Counted from the stretch's first letter, positions 1 to 7,658 are shown. The stretch is DNA of 11,056 bases from Erysipelotrichaceae bacterium (GCA_017620435.1 JAFZQL010000088.1:1-11056), one strand, 5' to 3'. Numbers and translations: made by a program. Notes: generated by a model not told the origin, from the sequence alone.

Positions 1-504
1 CTGATAATCGACGATTATAGATCTTCCCAGACCCTCGACAGGAGAACGGAATCTGACAAATGTCGGGAAACCCATGTTTACCAGATAGTTCGAATCTCTT
101 GTAGAACCGTCGATAACCGCTCCGGCACAGCCGTGCGCACGCATCGTGGTAGCCGTAATCTCGCCAAACTGTCCGCAGTTCTTGTTTCCCTGAACATCAG
201 ACACTAGGATACAGCCATGTGTCATGGAGTTGACCAGACCCAGACGGATGTTGTGCGTATAGTCATCTCTGTTCGGGGTCGTTCTTCTGATCACGGTAAA
301 CGCCGGTCCCGCTACCTGCATCTCGTCTTTCAAAGGATAGATGCCCGGTTCCATCGATCTGCCCGTCAGTCCGAATTCGATTTCCATCGTGTCGTAAATC
401 AGTGCTGTATACAGTCTTTTGTATCTCGCGGCAATATCATCGATATCATAATCGACCTTCAGATACCGCCTTTCATAAACGTCAACAATCTTTTCTGCAG
501 CCAT
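1..504 (-). CDS. RraA-family protein (putative aldolase-like), 3' end outside window
   Basis: The first 168 codons of a minus-strand gene that continues past the left edge. The start ATG (502-504) follows an AAAGGAG ribosome binding site at good spacing. The fold family is shown by the RraA core: Gly114-Glu115 in a QFGEITATT stretch, then GCAGAVIDGSTRD with Arg136-Asp137. In the family this Arg-Asp pair binds the oxo-acid and the metal, and the Gly-Glu segment lines the same pocket. RraA-family members include HMG/CHA class II pyruvate aldolases and the RNase E inhibitor RraA; the old label 'demethylmenaquinone methyltransferase' is a misannotation. Intact catalytic residues and the sugar-catabolic setting favour an aldolase or related oxo-acid enzyme over an RNase regulator. 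It is divergent from the mutarotase-lactonase pair across a palindromic control region. Substrate unknown. A second, more distant family member lies at 9496-10404. Confidence 0.85.
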   Translation of the reverse strand, partial: MAAEKIVDVYERRYLKVDYDIDDIAARYKRLYTALIYDTMEIEFGLTGRSMEPGIYPLKDEMQVAGPAFTVIRRTTPNRDDYTHNIRLGLVNSMTHGCILVSDVQGNKNCGQFGEITATTMRAHGCAGAVIDGSTRDSNYLVNMGFPTFVRFRSPVEGLGRSIIVDYQ

Positions 505-634
505 CTTTTTCTCCTTTTATAAATGATTAATTACTCCTCTTGATTTCATTATTTATCATTAAAATATATAAGGCAAGTAATTTCACATTATGAAATTACT
601 TGCGATATGTTCTGTATTATCTTTTAATTATGTT
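505..634. promoter_or_regulatory. Divergent control region between rraA-like gene and mutarotase operon
   Basis: A very AT-rich gap. Towards the minus-strand gene, TTGCCT (571-576) and TAAATA (550-555) form a possible but short-spaced (15 bp) promoter. Towards the plus-strand operon, TTGATT (540-545) and TATATA (565-570) lie 19 bp apart, which is also imperfect. Both suggestions are weak on consensus. What is clear is the palindrome at 573-603, which overlaps the putative minus -35 and would sit at the start of a plus transcript. No small gene is supported here. Confidence 0.35.
573..603. promoter_or_regulatory. Perfect 13-bp-arm palindrome, likely operator
   Basis: GCAAGTAATTTCA (573-585), a 5-nt spacer CATTA, then TGAAATTACTTGC (591-603): the arms are exact reverse complements. 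No T-run follows on either strand, so it does not look like a terminator. Its place between two divergent genes suggests a regulator-binding operator; an RNA stem in the plus-strand leader is the alternative. It contains the more upstream ATG (590) of the mutarotase reading frame, which is one reason for choosing the later start at 635. The binding protein is unknown; the AraC and IclR regulators at 7883-9467 are candidates. Confidence 0.6.
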
Positions 635-1489
635 ATGAGATGTTTTCTGAAAAGAAACGGATATGAAGCACAGGTCGATACGTTCGGAGCTGAGCTTGTG
701 TCCCTGAAAAAAAACAATCACGAGATCATGTGGTGCGCCGATCCGGAATACTGGGGGAACGCTTCTCTGGTTCTTTTTCCTTTCATCGGCAGAAACTATG
801 ACGATACCTTCACCATACAGGGCAAGAGATATCGGATGGGAATACACGGTTTTGCTTCAGCAAGCGAGTTCACGATTCTGGAACAGGAAGCAGATTCTCT
901 GCTTCTGTGTTTGAAAGAAAACGAGGAAACGCTGCAGAACTACCCTTTCCGTTTTGAATTAAGGATCAGGTACGCTCTAAAAGATGACGGGCTTTCTGTC
1001 TCTTTTGAAGTTATCAACGACTATGATGAACCACTTCCTTTCAATCTCGGTTTCCATCCGGGTTTCCGGCTGGAAAAACCTCTGGAACAGTATCGTGTCT
1101 TCTTTCCGGAAATGGTCAATCCATGCGAGATCGGGATCGTAAGCAGATGCATGTTGAACGGGAAAAACAAAAAGTGTGATCTTCCTGACAGATGTATTCC
1201 TTTGAACAAGGATCTTTTTACGGAAAGCGCAAAGATCTATTCCGGAACGGGAAGTATTGCCACTTTGCAGGATGATGAGAAAGATTTGTTCACAATCGTT
1301 TATGAAGGTTTTGAAAACATTGTCTTATGGCAGACTTTGAATTCCGACGCGGATTTCATCTGTATCGAAGGATGGAACGGACTGCCGGGAAGATTTGAAC
1401 ATATCGAAGACGTCTATGACGCACCGAGCAGAAAGATTCTTGAGCCGAAACAAAGAAAACAGTATCGGGTTCAGATACGCTTCAGTTAG
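635..1489 (+). CDS. Aldose 1-epimerase (mutarotase), LacX-like
   Basis: A cytoplasmic galactose-mutarotase-fold enzyme that interconverts alpha and beta anomers of an aldose. Family landmarks in order, numbered from the chosen start: GAELVSL near residue 18, DPEYW and VLFPFIGR, the first catalytic-site His in GIHGFA (His71), the second His in LGFHPGF (His141), and the C-terminal base Glu in CIEGWNGLPG (Glu245). LacX-type proteins usually have CxEPW at this last motif, so Gly replaces the usual Pro. The frame is open from an ATG at 590, but that would add 15 hydrophobic residues not expected in the family and would place the start inside the palindrome. Starting at 635 gives the usual distance to GAEL. 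Neither start has a clear Shine-Dalgarno. It is followed after 8 nt by the lactonase gene and is surely in the same operon. The sugar is not determined. Confidence 0.88.
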   Translation: MRCFLKRNGYEAQVDTFGAELVSLKKNNHEIMWCADPEYWGNASLVLFPFIGRNYDDTFTIQGKRYRMGIHGFASASEFTILEQEADSLLLCLKENEETLQNYPFRFELRIRYALKDDGLSVSFEVINDYDEPLPFNLGFHPGFRLEKPLEQYRVFFPEMVNPCEIGIVSRCMLNGKNKKCDLPDRCIPLNKDLFTESAKIYSGTGSIATLQDDEKDLFTIVYEGFENIVLWQTLNSDADFICIEGWNGLPGRFEHIEDVYDAPSRKILEPKQRKQYRVQIRFS

Positions 1490-1497
1490 GAGAACTT

Positions 1498-2532
1498 ATG
1501 AAAAGAACATATTTTGTTGCCTCCTGGCAGCAGGGAGAAAACGAAGGCATTACGCGGATCGAATATGATAAACAGACAGATACTCTTTTCAGCAGGGAAC
1601 TGATCGGTAGCGTGAAGAGAAGTTCTTACTTCGCCAGAAGAGGCGATTATCTGTTTGTGCTGACCGAAGCCCAGATGCATGTTCCTAACGGCGGATGTGT
1701 CACTTCCTACAAAATAGAAAACGATAAAACCGTTCTGCTGAACAGAACAGAAAACTTCGATTCCGGCGTTACTCATCTGAACATCGGAAAAGACGGGAAA
1801 CACCTTTATGCCTCGGGTTATGGAACGGGAACCCTGTTTGTAATCGATGTGGATAAAGACGGATATCTTTCCAATGCCAGAGTTGCCTATAAGAACGAAG
1901 GTTCCAGCATCAATAAGTTCCGTCAGGAAAGCCCGCATATGCACTTTACGACTCCGGCTCCGGATAACGGCTATATCTGTACCTGCGATCTGGGAACCGA
2001 TGAGATCCTGGTTTTCAATACGAACGAAGAGAACGGCGACGTCATTAAAGTCAGTTCTTTAAAGACTTCGCTGGGCTATGGGCCGAGACATATGGTCTTC
2101 TCCAAAGACGGAAAGTACGCCTACGTACTGTGTGAGATGAACTATCATCTGCTGATCTATGCCTATGAAGGAACAGGCGATCTGGAGTTCATCAACGATA
2201 TAGATCTGTATCCGGAGGCTCCGGAAGACAGAAGACAGTGTTCCGCAATCAAAATCAGTTCTGACGGTAAAACACTTTTTACCGCAAACAGAGGTGAAGG
2301 ATATAATAGTCTGGATGCCTGGAACTTAAGCGATCCGGAAAATCCTGTTTTATGCGACAAATTCACGGATACCTACTTCCCAAGAGATTTTACGGTCCTT
2401 GAGGACAATTATCTGGCGGTATGCAACCAGCCGGCAAACCAGTTGCAGTTTGTAAAGTTTGAAAACGGCTGTTTCAGGGAAACCGGAAAGATCGAAGGCA
2501 TTCTGATGCCGGTATCGGTCATTGAGTGGTAG
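1498..2532 (+). CDS. Lactonase family protein (YbhE/6-phosphogluconolactonase-like beta-propeller)
   Basis: A 344-residue seven-bladed beta-propeller lactonase (Pfam Lactonase type), the length usual for the family. Recurrent blade motifs are visible: SPHMHFTTPAPDNGYI followed by CDLGTDEILVF, GPRHMVFSKDGKYAYVLCE, AIKISSDGKTLFTANRG, and PRDFTVL near the C-terminus. The conserved His, Arg and Glu residues of these motifs form the family's active site and are present. Members hydrolyse 6-phosphogluconolactone or non-phosphorylated sugar lactones to aldonates. No signal peptide is seen, so it is cytoplasmic. The start ATG has a strong TTAGGAG site 7 nt upstream and lies just after the mutarotase stop. 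Pairing with a mutarotase and a nearby SDR suggests that it opens a free sugar lactone made by a dehydrogenase, instead of serving the pentose-phosphate pathway; this is inference. Confidence 0.9.
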   Translation: MKRTYFVASWQQGENEGITRIEYDKQTDTLFSRELIGSVKRSSYFARRGDYLFVLTEAQMHVPNGGCVTSYKIENDKTVLLNRTENFDSGVTHLNIGKDGKHLYASGYGTGTLFVIDVDKDGYLSNARVAYKNEGSSINKFRQESPHMHFTTPAPDNGYICTCDLGTDEILVFNTNEENGDVIKVSSLKTSLGYGPRHMVFSKDGKYAYVLCEMNYHLLIYAYEGTGDLEFINDIDLYPEAPEDRRQCSAIKISSDGKTLFTANRGEGYNSLDAWNLSDPENPVLCDKFTDTYFPRDFTVLEDNYLAVCNQPANQLQFVKFENGCFRETGKIEGILMPVSVIEW

Positions 2533-2577
2533 GATACTAAAGAATATCACAGGATCCTTGAAGAGATCTGATCATGA

Positions 2578-2604
2578 AAAAACATATCCGGCGGATATGT
2601 TTTT
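2578..2604. terminator. Bidirectional intrinsic terminator
   Basis: AAAAACATATCC, loop GGC, GGATATGTTTTT: a perfect 12-bp stem with A-run and T-run flanks. It lies between the convergent lactonase (stop 2532) and esterase (stop 2625) genes. It is followed by T-rich sequence on plus and by the T-run of its own arm on minus, so it can stop both operons. Confidence 0.88.
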
Positions 2605-2624
2605 CATTTGTTTTTATATGCTCT

Positions 2625-3260
2625 TTACCGATACATTTCTTTCAGCTTCTCGGCAACGGCCTTTCCTAAAGCGAGATGGCTTTCCACTGTCAGATGAATG
2701 TGGTCGATATCTGATGGTTTTGCATATTCCGCCGCATTCAGGTAATCGACTTTATATTCATCCGCCAGATCGCGGTAATACTTTGCAAATTTCCTGCTTT
2801 CTTCAGAAGCCTTTGAATAAAGGAAAGACGGATCATCGCTCTCGCCTATCAGCGGAGGAGCAATCAGCAGTATCTTCACACCTTCAGGAAAAACCGGAAC
2901 TTCCGTACGGAAATACTGATTGGCATTCTTTATGATACGGAGAAGTTCGCTGTTGCCTTTCTTCGCAAATGCGGTATCATGGATGGTCAGGTCGTTGCTC
3001 CCTAGCATGATGACGACACCATCCAGGGGATAGTTTGCCAGAAGCGCATAGGACAGTCCTTCTCTGCCGTTCTTCGCATCGCCCCAGCCAGGTTCATAAC
3101 AGGTCGTACGGCCGTTGATGCCATCTTCAATGATCATAAATTCACTACCCAGTTCTTTCCGGCAGATGCAAGGCCATCTGACATCTTCAGAATATCTCTC
3201 GCCTGTTCCCGGAATATAGCCCCAGGTATTGGAATCGCCGTAACAAAGGATCTTTTTCAT
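2625..3260 (-). CDS. SGNH/GDSL-family hydrolase (putative carbohydrate esterase)
   Basis: A 211-residue SGNH hydrolase of the arylesterase-like group. Block I is CYGDSNTWGY with nucleophile Ser10. Block II is a GINGRT segment (about 48-52). Block III is LGSND with Asn89. Block V is DHIHL with Asp186 and His189, completing the catalytic triad. Members cleave small esters, often acetyl groups from sugars or aryl esters. No signal peptide is present, so it acts in the cytoplasm on an imported substrate. It is the last gene of the minus-strand operon, 38 bp after the SDR stop, with a purine-rich but weak ribosome binding site (GAGAAAGAAG). Its presence hints at an acylated sugar ligand or at ester/lactone opening. 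The true substrate is unknown. Confidence 0.87.
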   Translation of the reverse strand: MKKILCYGDSNTWGYIPGTGERYSEDVRWPCICRKELGSEFMIIEDGINGRTTCYEPGWGDAKNGREGLSYALLANYPLDGVVIMLGSNDLTIHDTAFAKKGNSELLRIIKNANQYFRTEVPVFPEGVKILLIAPPLIGESDDPSFLYSKASEESRKFAKYYRDLADEYKVDYLNAAEYAKPSDIDHIHLTVESHLALGKAVAEKLKEMYR

Positions 3261-3298
3261 CTTCTTTCTCTTTCTCTTTTAGGAGTATCCTGTCGGTC

Positions 3299-4048
3299 TT
3301 ACAACAGATGCGCTCCGCCGTCCACCAGCAGTTCTACACCGTTGATAAAGCCTCCCTCTTCCGATGCCAGAAGCAGCACAGCACCCGCGCAGTCAGCCGG
3401 CTTTCCCAGTCTTCCTGCAGGAATACCTGCCAGGCAGGCGTCATAGTATTCCTTGACCGCAAGGACTTTCTCGTTTCTAGGAGTCAGTATGGTACCGGGA
3501 GACATACAATTGACGGTAATGCCGAAAGGCGCCAGCTGTTTGCCCAGATTCTTCACCAGCGACATCTGTCCGTCTTTTGATGCAGCATAGACAGCCATCA
3601 TTGGATGCGGCTGATGCTGCTGAATAGATCCAACATAGATGATCCTGCCCCATTTCTGTTCCTTCATATACGGAGCGTATTTCTGAGTCAGCTTCAGTGA
3701 TGATCGCAGGTTGACGTTGATCTGTTCGGCAAACTGTTCATCGGTTATCTCGTCCCAGGCAACTCTATACTGGATGGAGACGTTCTGTACCAGGATGTCG
3801 ATATCCCCGGTCTGTTCATACAGAACATCGGCTACATCGTCTTTCAGAAAGTCCGCCACGATCGGCGTAATGTCGGCGTCAGGCACTTCTTTTCTGATTT
3901 CTTCGCAGACTCCCTGCGCCTTCTCCATGCTTCTGGAGGCGTGCACAAAAGTCTTCGCACGATGTCTGGCAAACTCCAGCGCTACCGCTTTGCCGATACC
4001 GGAAGACGATCCGGTAACCAGTACTTTCTTCCCTGTAAAATCAAACAT
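3299..4048 (-). CDS. Short-chain dehydrogenase/reductase (SDR), sugar or sugar-acid oxidoreductase candidate
   Basis: A classical SDR of 249 residues. The nucleotide-binding motif TGSSSGIG is at 12-19. The active site is Asn113 (NVN), Ser141 (VGS), Tyr154 and Lys158 (YAASK). PGTILTP and the C-terminal VDGG are typical of the FabG/gluconate-5-dehydrogenase/KduD part of the family. The usual NNAG motif reads QNVS (88-91), a noticeable departure. The residue after beta-2 cannot be read confidently enough to choose NAD or NADP. The start ATG has a GAGGTGA ribosome binding site. The gene is 43 bp downstream of the transporter ATPase, beyond a U-tailed hairpin, and is followed by the esterase gene. 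Context suggests oxidation of the imported sugar to a lactone, or interconversion of keto-sugar acids. A role in fatty-acid synthesis is unlikely here. Confidence 0.9.
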   Translation of the reverse strand: MFDFTGKKVLVTGSSSGIGKAVALEFARHRAKTFVHASRSMEKAQGVCEEIRKEVPDADITPIVADFLKDDVADVLYEQTGDIDILVQNVSIQYRVAWDEITDEQFAEQINVNLRSSLKLTQKYAPYMKEQKWGRIIYVGSIQQHQPHPMMAVYAASKDGQMSLVKNLGKQLAPFGITVNCMSPGTILTPRNEKVLAVKEYYDACLAGIPAGRLGKPADCAGAVLLLASEEGGFINGVELLVDGGAHLL

Positions 4049-4075
4049 AATGTATCACCTCGATCTTATTATAAT

Positions 4076-4103
4076 AAAAAGCTATAAGAGATCATCTTAT
4101 AGC
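4076..4103 (-). terminator. U-tailed hairpin overlapping the 3' end of the ATPase gene
   Basis: On the minus strand GCTATAAGA, loop TGATC, TCTTATAGC, then TTTTT. The 9-bp stem is perfect. The first arm consists of the Ala-Ile-Arg codons that end the ATPase, and its TGA stop lies in the loop. It looks like an intrinsic terminator or attenuator that would lower expression of the SDR and esterase relative to the transporter. Ribosomes finishing the ATPase would cover the first arm, so it may act only when translation is poor. Confidence 0.7.
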
Positions 4104-5612
4104 CAGTTCCATTACTTCTCTTTGGGTACGATGTTCTCCGGTGAGTTCACCTTGTATCTTTCCGGATGAAAGAACCAGGATACGGTCTGACATGTTGACC
4201 AGTTCCGGCATATCGGAAGACACCATGACAATGGAAATGCCCTGCTGCGTTAGTTCGCGCAGGATCTTGTAGAATTCGGCTTTCGTACCGACGTCGATAC
4301 CCTTTGTCGGTTCATCCACAAACAGGATCTTCGGGTTGTTTACCAGCCACTTGCCCAATACGACTTTCTGTTGGTTGCCGCCGGACAGCGTTCCTGCCAA
4401 TGTATTCATCGTAGGAGCCTTGATCTTCAGACGGTCGAACATCGTCTTTGCCTGTTTCTTTTCCGCATCAAAATCGATCATGTACTTGCCCGGAAGCATC
4501 GTTCTTAAGGAAATCAGGGAAATGTTCTGATAGATCGGAAGCAGCCATACAAAGCCGTTTCTCTTCCTTTCTTCTGTAACAAAACCGATTCCTGCCTTGA
4601 TCGCATCATCCGGTGTTTTGATATCGACCTTTTCGCCATTGATGTAGACTTCCTTGGTGACGCCCTGCGTATACTGTCCATAGATCGCTCCTAAGGATTC
4701 GGAGCGTCCGGCACCGATCAGTCCGCCCAGCCCGAGGATCTCTCCCTTATGCAGATCGAATGAAATATCTTCCACGATATTCAAATCCGTTGCGGTAGGG
4801 TTTGGAACGGTCAGATGTCTTACCGATAGGACGACTTCATCCGTCATTGGGGAAGGGTCGTGCGGATACATGTCCGTCATGGAACGACCGATCATATCCT
4901 CAATCAGAGTATTGCGGTTTGTTTCAGATACTTTATACTCGGAAACCTTCTTTCCGTCACGGATAACCATGACCCGGTCAGCCAGTTCAAAAATCTCTTC
5001 CAGTTTATGGGAAATATAAATGATCGCAACACCTTCCTGCTGAAGCTTTCTGATCAGAGCGAACAGATGTTCAACTTCTGTATCGGTAAGAGCCGTCGTC
5101 GGTTCATCAAATACCATGACGTTCGGTTCCTTGACTCTTGATCTGGCGATCGAAAGTAGCTGTAGCTGTCCGGAAGAAAGCGGACGGCAGACTGAAGTCG
5201 GAGAAATATCTCCCAGACCGATCTCTTCCAGGATCTGAGCCGTTCTTTCTTTCAGTTCTTTAAAATCGACCAGAGAACCTTTACCCGGCAGATTGCCGAC
5301 AAACAGGTTTTCCATGATGGATCCGTACAGGAAAACGTTTGTTTCCTGATAAACCATCTCGATGCCGATTTCTCTGGCCTTGGCAACATTCATGTGTTCG
5401 ATTTTCTCACCATCGAACCAGATTTCACCCTCGTATTCATGAGAGGTATAGCTTCCGGAAAGCACCTTCATCAGTGTCGATTTGCCGGCACCGTTCTCAC
5501 CGCAGATCGCAAGGATCTCACCGGACTTCAATTCCAAAGAAACATCATCCAATGCCAGAACGCCAGGAAAACGCTTTGTGACATGACGCATTTCCAGAGT
5601 GTGTTGTAACAT
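4092..5612 (-). CDS. Sugar ABC transporter ATP-binding protein (RbsA/MglA/XylG family, two NBDs)
   Basis: A 506-residue tandem ATPase of the CUT2 importer class, which powers uptake of monosaccharides. First domain: Walker A GENGAGKST (38-46), signature LSSGQ (145-149), Walker B VMVFDEPT (165-172), switch His202. Second domain: degenerate Walker A GLIGAGRSE (297-305), signature LSGGNQQK (409-416), Walker B ILFVDEPT (429-436), no switch His. The degenerate second Walker A and missing His are normal for this family, so only the first site is expected to be fully catalytic. The start is 21 nt after the permease stop, with an AGGAGG site. The specific sugar (ribose, galactose, xylose, arabinose or another) cannot be told from the ATPase. 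Confidence 0.96.
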   Translation of the reverse strand: MLQHTLEMRHVTKRFPGVLALDDVSLELKSGEILAICGENGAGKSTLMKVLSGSYTSHEYEGEIWFDGEKIEHMNVAKAREIGIEMVYQETNVFLYGSIMENLFVGNLPGKGSLVDFKELKERTAQILEEIGLGDISPTSVCRPLSSGQLQLLSIARSRVKEPNVMVFDEPTTALTDTEVEHLFALIRKLQQEGVAIIYISHKLEEIFELADRVMVIRDGKKVSEYKVSETNRNTLIEDMIGRSMTDMYPHDPSPMTDEVVLSVRHLTVPNPTATDLNIVEDISFDLHKGEILGLGGLIGAGRSESLGAIYGQYTQGVTKEVYINGEKVDIKTPDDAIKAGIGFVTEERKRNGFVWLLPIYQNISLISLRTMLPGKYMIDFDAEKKQAKTMFDRLKIKAPTMNTLAGTLSGGNQQKVVLGKWLVNNPKILFVDEPTKGIDVGTKAEFYKILRELTQQGISIVMVSSDMPELVNMSDRILVLSSGKIQGELTGEHRTQREVMELAIR

Positions 5613-5633
5613 ATGCGTTCCTCCTTCCGTCTA

Positions 5634-6605
5634 TTATCCTTTACTTAAGATCTGTCTGCGGTATCTGTCGATAAAGATAGCCGCGATCAGAATCGCACCG
5701 AAGATCAGCTGCTGCGCCGTAGCCGGAATTCCCAGGAAGACCAGGAAGTTGGAGATTGCAGCCAGTAGGATGCATCCGAATGCTGTTCCGATGACCGTGC
5801 CGGAACCGCCGGCAGGAGAAGTGCCGCCGATAATGACGGCAGCCATATTTTTCATGTTGACCGCATCACCTGCACCAGGCAGACCGTTGGAGAAACGTGC
5901 AGCCCAAACAACACCGGTGAAAGAAGCGGCAATTCCGACGATCGTATAGACCAGAATACGTCTTCTGACAACAGGGATACCGGCCAGATAAGCCGTTTCC
6001 TGGTTGCCGCCGATGGCTGCCAGAGAACGTCCCCACTTCGTCTTTGCCAGAACGATGTAGCAGATGATACCGATAATGATCGCATAAACGATAGGGATCG
6101 GTACGACACCGCCGATGTAGTACTGACCGATCACTTTAGAAGCGGCAGTCAGACCGGAAACAGAAATACCGCCGGTCCACACCAGCACTGCTCCGGAAAT
6201 AATATATTGAGTACCGAGGGTAGCGATAAAGGCCGGCTGATTGTATTTAACGATAACCAGGCCGTTCATGAAACCGATGATTCCACCCGCGATAAGACAT
6301 ATCAAAATTGATGGTACAACAGGTACGCCCCCGACGATCAGTTTGGCGTAAAGAACGCCGCCGAAAGACAGGATCGAACCGATTGAAAGGTCCATGCCGC
6401 TGGCTGTCAGTAAGAATGTCAGAGGAGCGGCAATATAGAACGAGAAAGATGCGGTTCTAATAATATCCAGAATGTTTTTTAAACGATAGAAATTCGGATT
6501 ACCGATTGCAACAATGATCAGGATGATGATCAGAGGAACGATCGCACTCAGTTCATTACGGACGATGAGTGTCCTTAATAAAGAGTTTTTCTTTTCTTTT
6601 TTCAT
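5634..6605 (-). CDS. Sugar ABC transporter permease (RbsC/XylH/YtfT family)
   Basis: A 323-residue polytopic inner-membrane protein of the CUT2 permease family, at the usual length. It opens with a short charged cytoplasmic tail (MKKEKKNSLLRTL) and then a run of hydrophobic helices. Family signatures are MDLSIGS (71-77) and the late AVIIGGTSPAGGSGTVIGT segment. It probably forms a homodimer served by the single double-NBD ATPase. An AAGGAG ribosome binding site precedes the ATG. A 75-bp gap with a strong hairpin separates it from the binding-protein gene, while the ATPase follows closely. Confidence 0.95.
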   Translation of the reverse strand: MKKEKKNSLLRTLIVRNELSAIVPLIIILIIVAIGNPNFYRLKNILDIIRTASFSFYIAAPLTFLLTASGMDLSIGSILSFGGVLYAKLIVGGVPVVPSILICLIAGGIIGFMNGLVIVKYNQPAFIATLGTQYIISGAVLVWTGGISVSGLTAASKVIGQYYIGGVVPIPIVYAIIIGIICYIVLAKTKWGRSLAAIGGNQETAYLAGIPVVRRRILVYTIVGIAASFTGVVWAARFSNGLPGAGDAVNMKNMAAVIIGGTSPAGGSGTVIGTAFGCILLAAISNFLVFLGIPATAQQLIFGAILIAAIFIDRYRRQILSKG

Positions 6606-6622
6606 AAAATACTCCTTAAAGA

Positions 6623-6656
6623 ACAGTTCACACAGTCAAAGAACTGTGTGAACTGT
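6623..6656 (-). promoter_or_regulatory. Strong intercistronic hairpin between binding-protein and permease genes
   Basis: Exact 14-bp arms, ACAGTTCACACAGT (6623-6636) and ACTGTGTGAACTGT (6643-6656), with a 6-nt loop. On the minus strand only TTCTTTAA follows, so the U-tract is poor. It best fits an mRNA-stabilising or partial-termination element that keeps the binding protein in excess over the membrane parts, as is known for other ABC importer operons. It is also a good DNA palindrome, so a protein-binding site is possible. Confidence 0.65.
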
Positions 6657-6680
6657 CAGAATCAATGAATCAGGATAAAA

Positions 6681-7658
6681 CTAATTCAGAGTAATGCCCT
6701 GTGAATCAGCGTATGCTTTTACGCCGTCGGCATACAGAGGATAAGCGCCTAAGCCTGTGAATTCAGGAAGCTCTTCGCCATTGATCATCTTCTGAGCCAG
6801 CTGAGCAGCAGCCTGTCCGGCACCTGTCCAGTCCTGAATGATCGTGCAGTCTGCGAATCCGTCCAGAACATACTGAAGGATGTCGGCGCCGCCATCGATA
6901 CCCTGAACATAGAGCTGATCCTTAGTCAGAGAGTTCTCTTCTCTGTAAGCGGCAGCAGCAACAGCGGCAAAGCTGCAGTTGCAGGCGATGCAGTTGATAT
7001 CAGGGTTGGCATTCATATAAGTGCTTACCTTTTCAGCAGCGACATCAGCGGAACCGCTGGTGAAGTCTACAGTAATAACAGCTGTAGGAGCCAGTTCAAG
7101 CAGCTTGTCTTCGAATGCTTTCTGAGTGATTGCATGTGACTGAGAAGTTGCACTTGCGTTCAGATAAAGAACGTTGATGCCTTCTGTACCATAGTTGTCA
7201 ACAATTGTCTGAGCCTGTACTTCGCCAAGCTTAGAAGGGTCGATACCTAAGTAGTTAGGGCATCTCTCAGGAAGAGCCATGTTGTAGCCGATCAGCTTAA
7301 TGCCGGCTGCGATAGCTCTGTCAGCAACATCGTTGAAGGAATCAAGGTCTCTCCAGTTGCAGATCAGAACGTCTGCGCCATCAGCGATAGCCTGGTCGCA
7401 GAGGTCGATCATAGCCGGAATGTCGGCTGCCTGGATCGGGCCTTCATATTTTCCTTCCAGACCGAGTTTTTCACATTCAGCCAGGAATGCAGTACCGCAG
7501 GTACCCCAAGCGGAACCTGTAGCCAGCGGAGCAACAAACCAAACTTTTGTTGCAGCAGTTTCTTCGCCGCCATCAACTGGTTCTTCAGCCGGCTTGTTGC
7601 AGGCTGTCAGTGCAAATACCATTGCGATGGCAAGAAGAATAGTTAAAATTTTTTTCAT
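6681..7658 (-). CDS. Sugar ABC transporter substrate-binding lipoprotein (Peripla_BP_4 / YtfQ-type)
   Basis: A 325-residue solute-binding protein. The N-terminus MKKILTILLAIAMVFA is a signal peptide ending in lipobox LTAC, with Cys20 as the lipidated residue. An acidic linker (PAEEPVDGGEE) follows, as in Gram-positive surface-anchored receptors. The mature part shows the two-lobe type I pattern: VWFVAPLATGSAWG at the start, a helix with DQAIADGADVLICNW, hinge-region IKLIGYNM, and YVQGIDGGADIL in the second lobe. The overall look is of the sugar-binding class partnered with RbsC/RbsA transporters. The start has an AGGAGG site, and the promoter-like elements lie just upstream. It is the first gene of the five-gene minus operon. 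Ligand unknown. Confidence 0.94.
   Translation of the reverse strand: MKKILTILLAIAMVFALTACNKPAEEPVDGGEETAATKVWFVAPLATGSAWGTCGTAFLAECEKLGLEGKYEGPIQAADIPAMIDLCDQAIADGADVLICNWRDLDSFNDVADRAIAAGIKLIGYNMALPERCPNYLGIDPSKLGEVQAQTIVDNYGTEGINVLYLNASATSQSHAITQKAFEDKLLELAPTAVITVDFTSGSADVAAEKVSTYMNANPDINCIACNCSFAAVAAAAYREENSLTKDQLYVQGIDGGADILQYVLDGFADCTIIQDWTGAGQAAAQLAQKMINGEELPEFTGLGAYPLYADGVKAYADSQGITLN

Noticed and set aside
217..522. 101-codon plus-strand open frame at the left edge
   Set aside because: It lies opposite the RraA-family gene, which has conserved motifs and a good ribosome binding site.
590..634. Upstream ATG giving a 15-residue longer mutarotase
   Set aside because: The extra residues are not part of the family, the ATG lies in the palindrome, and there is no ribosome binding site. 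The later ATG gives the expected N-terminus.
4068..4073. TATAAT on the minus strand just before the SDR gene as a promoter
   Set aside because: No acceptable -35 lies at proper spacing, and the sequence is part of the AT tail after the hairpin. Transcription would start almost at the ribosome binding site.
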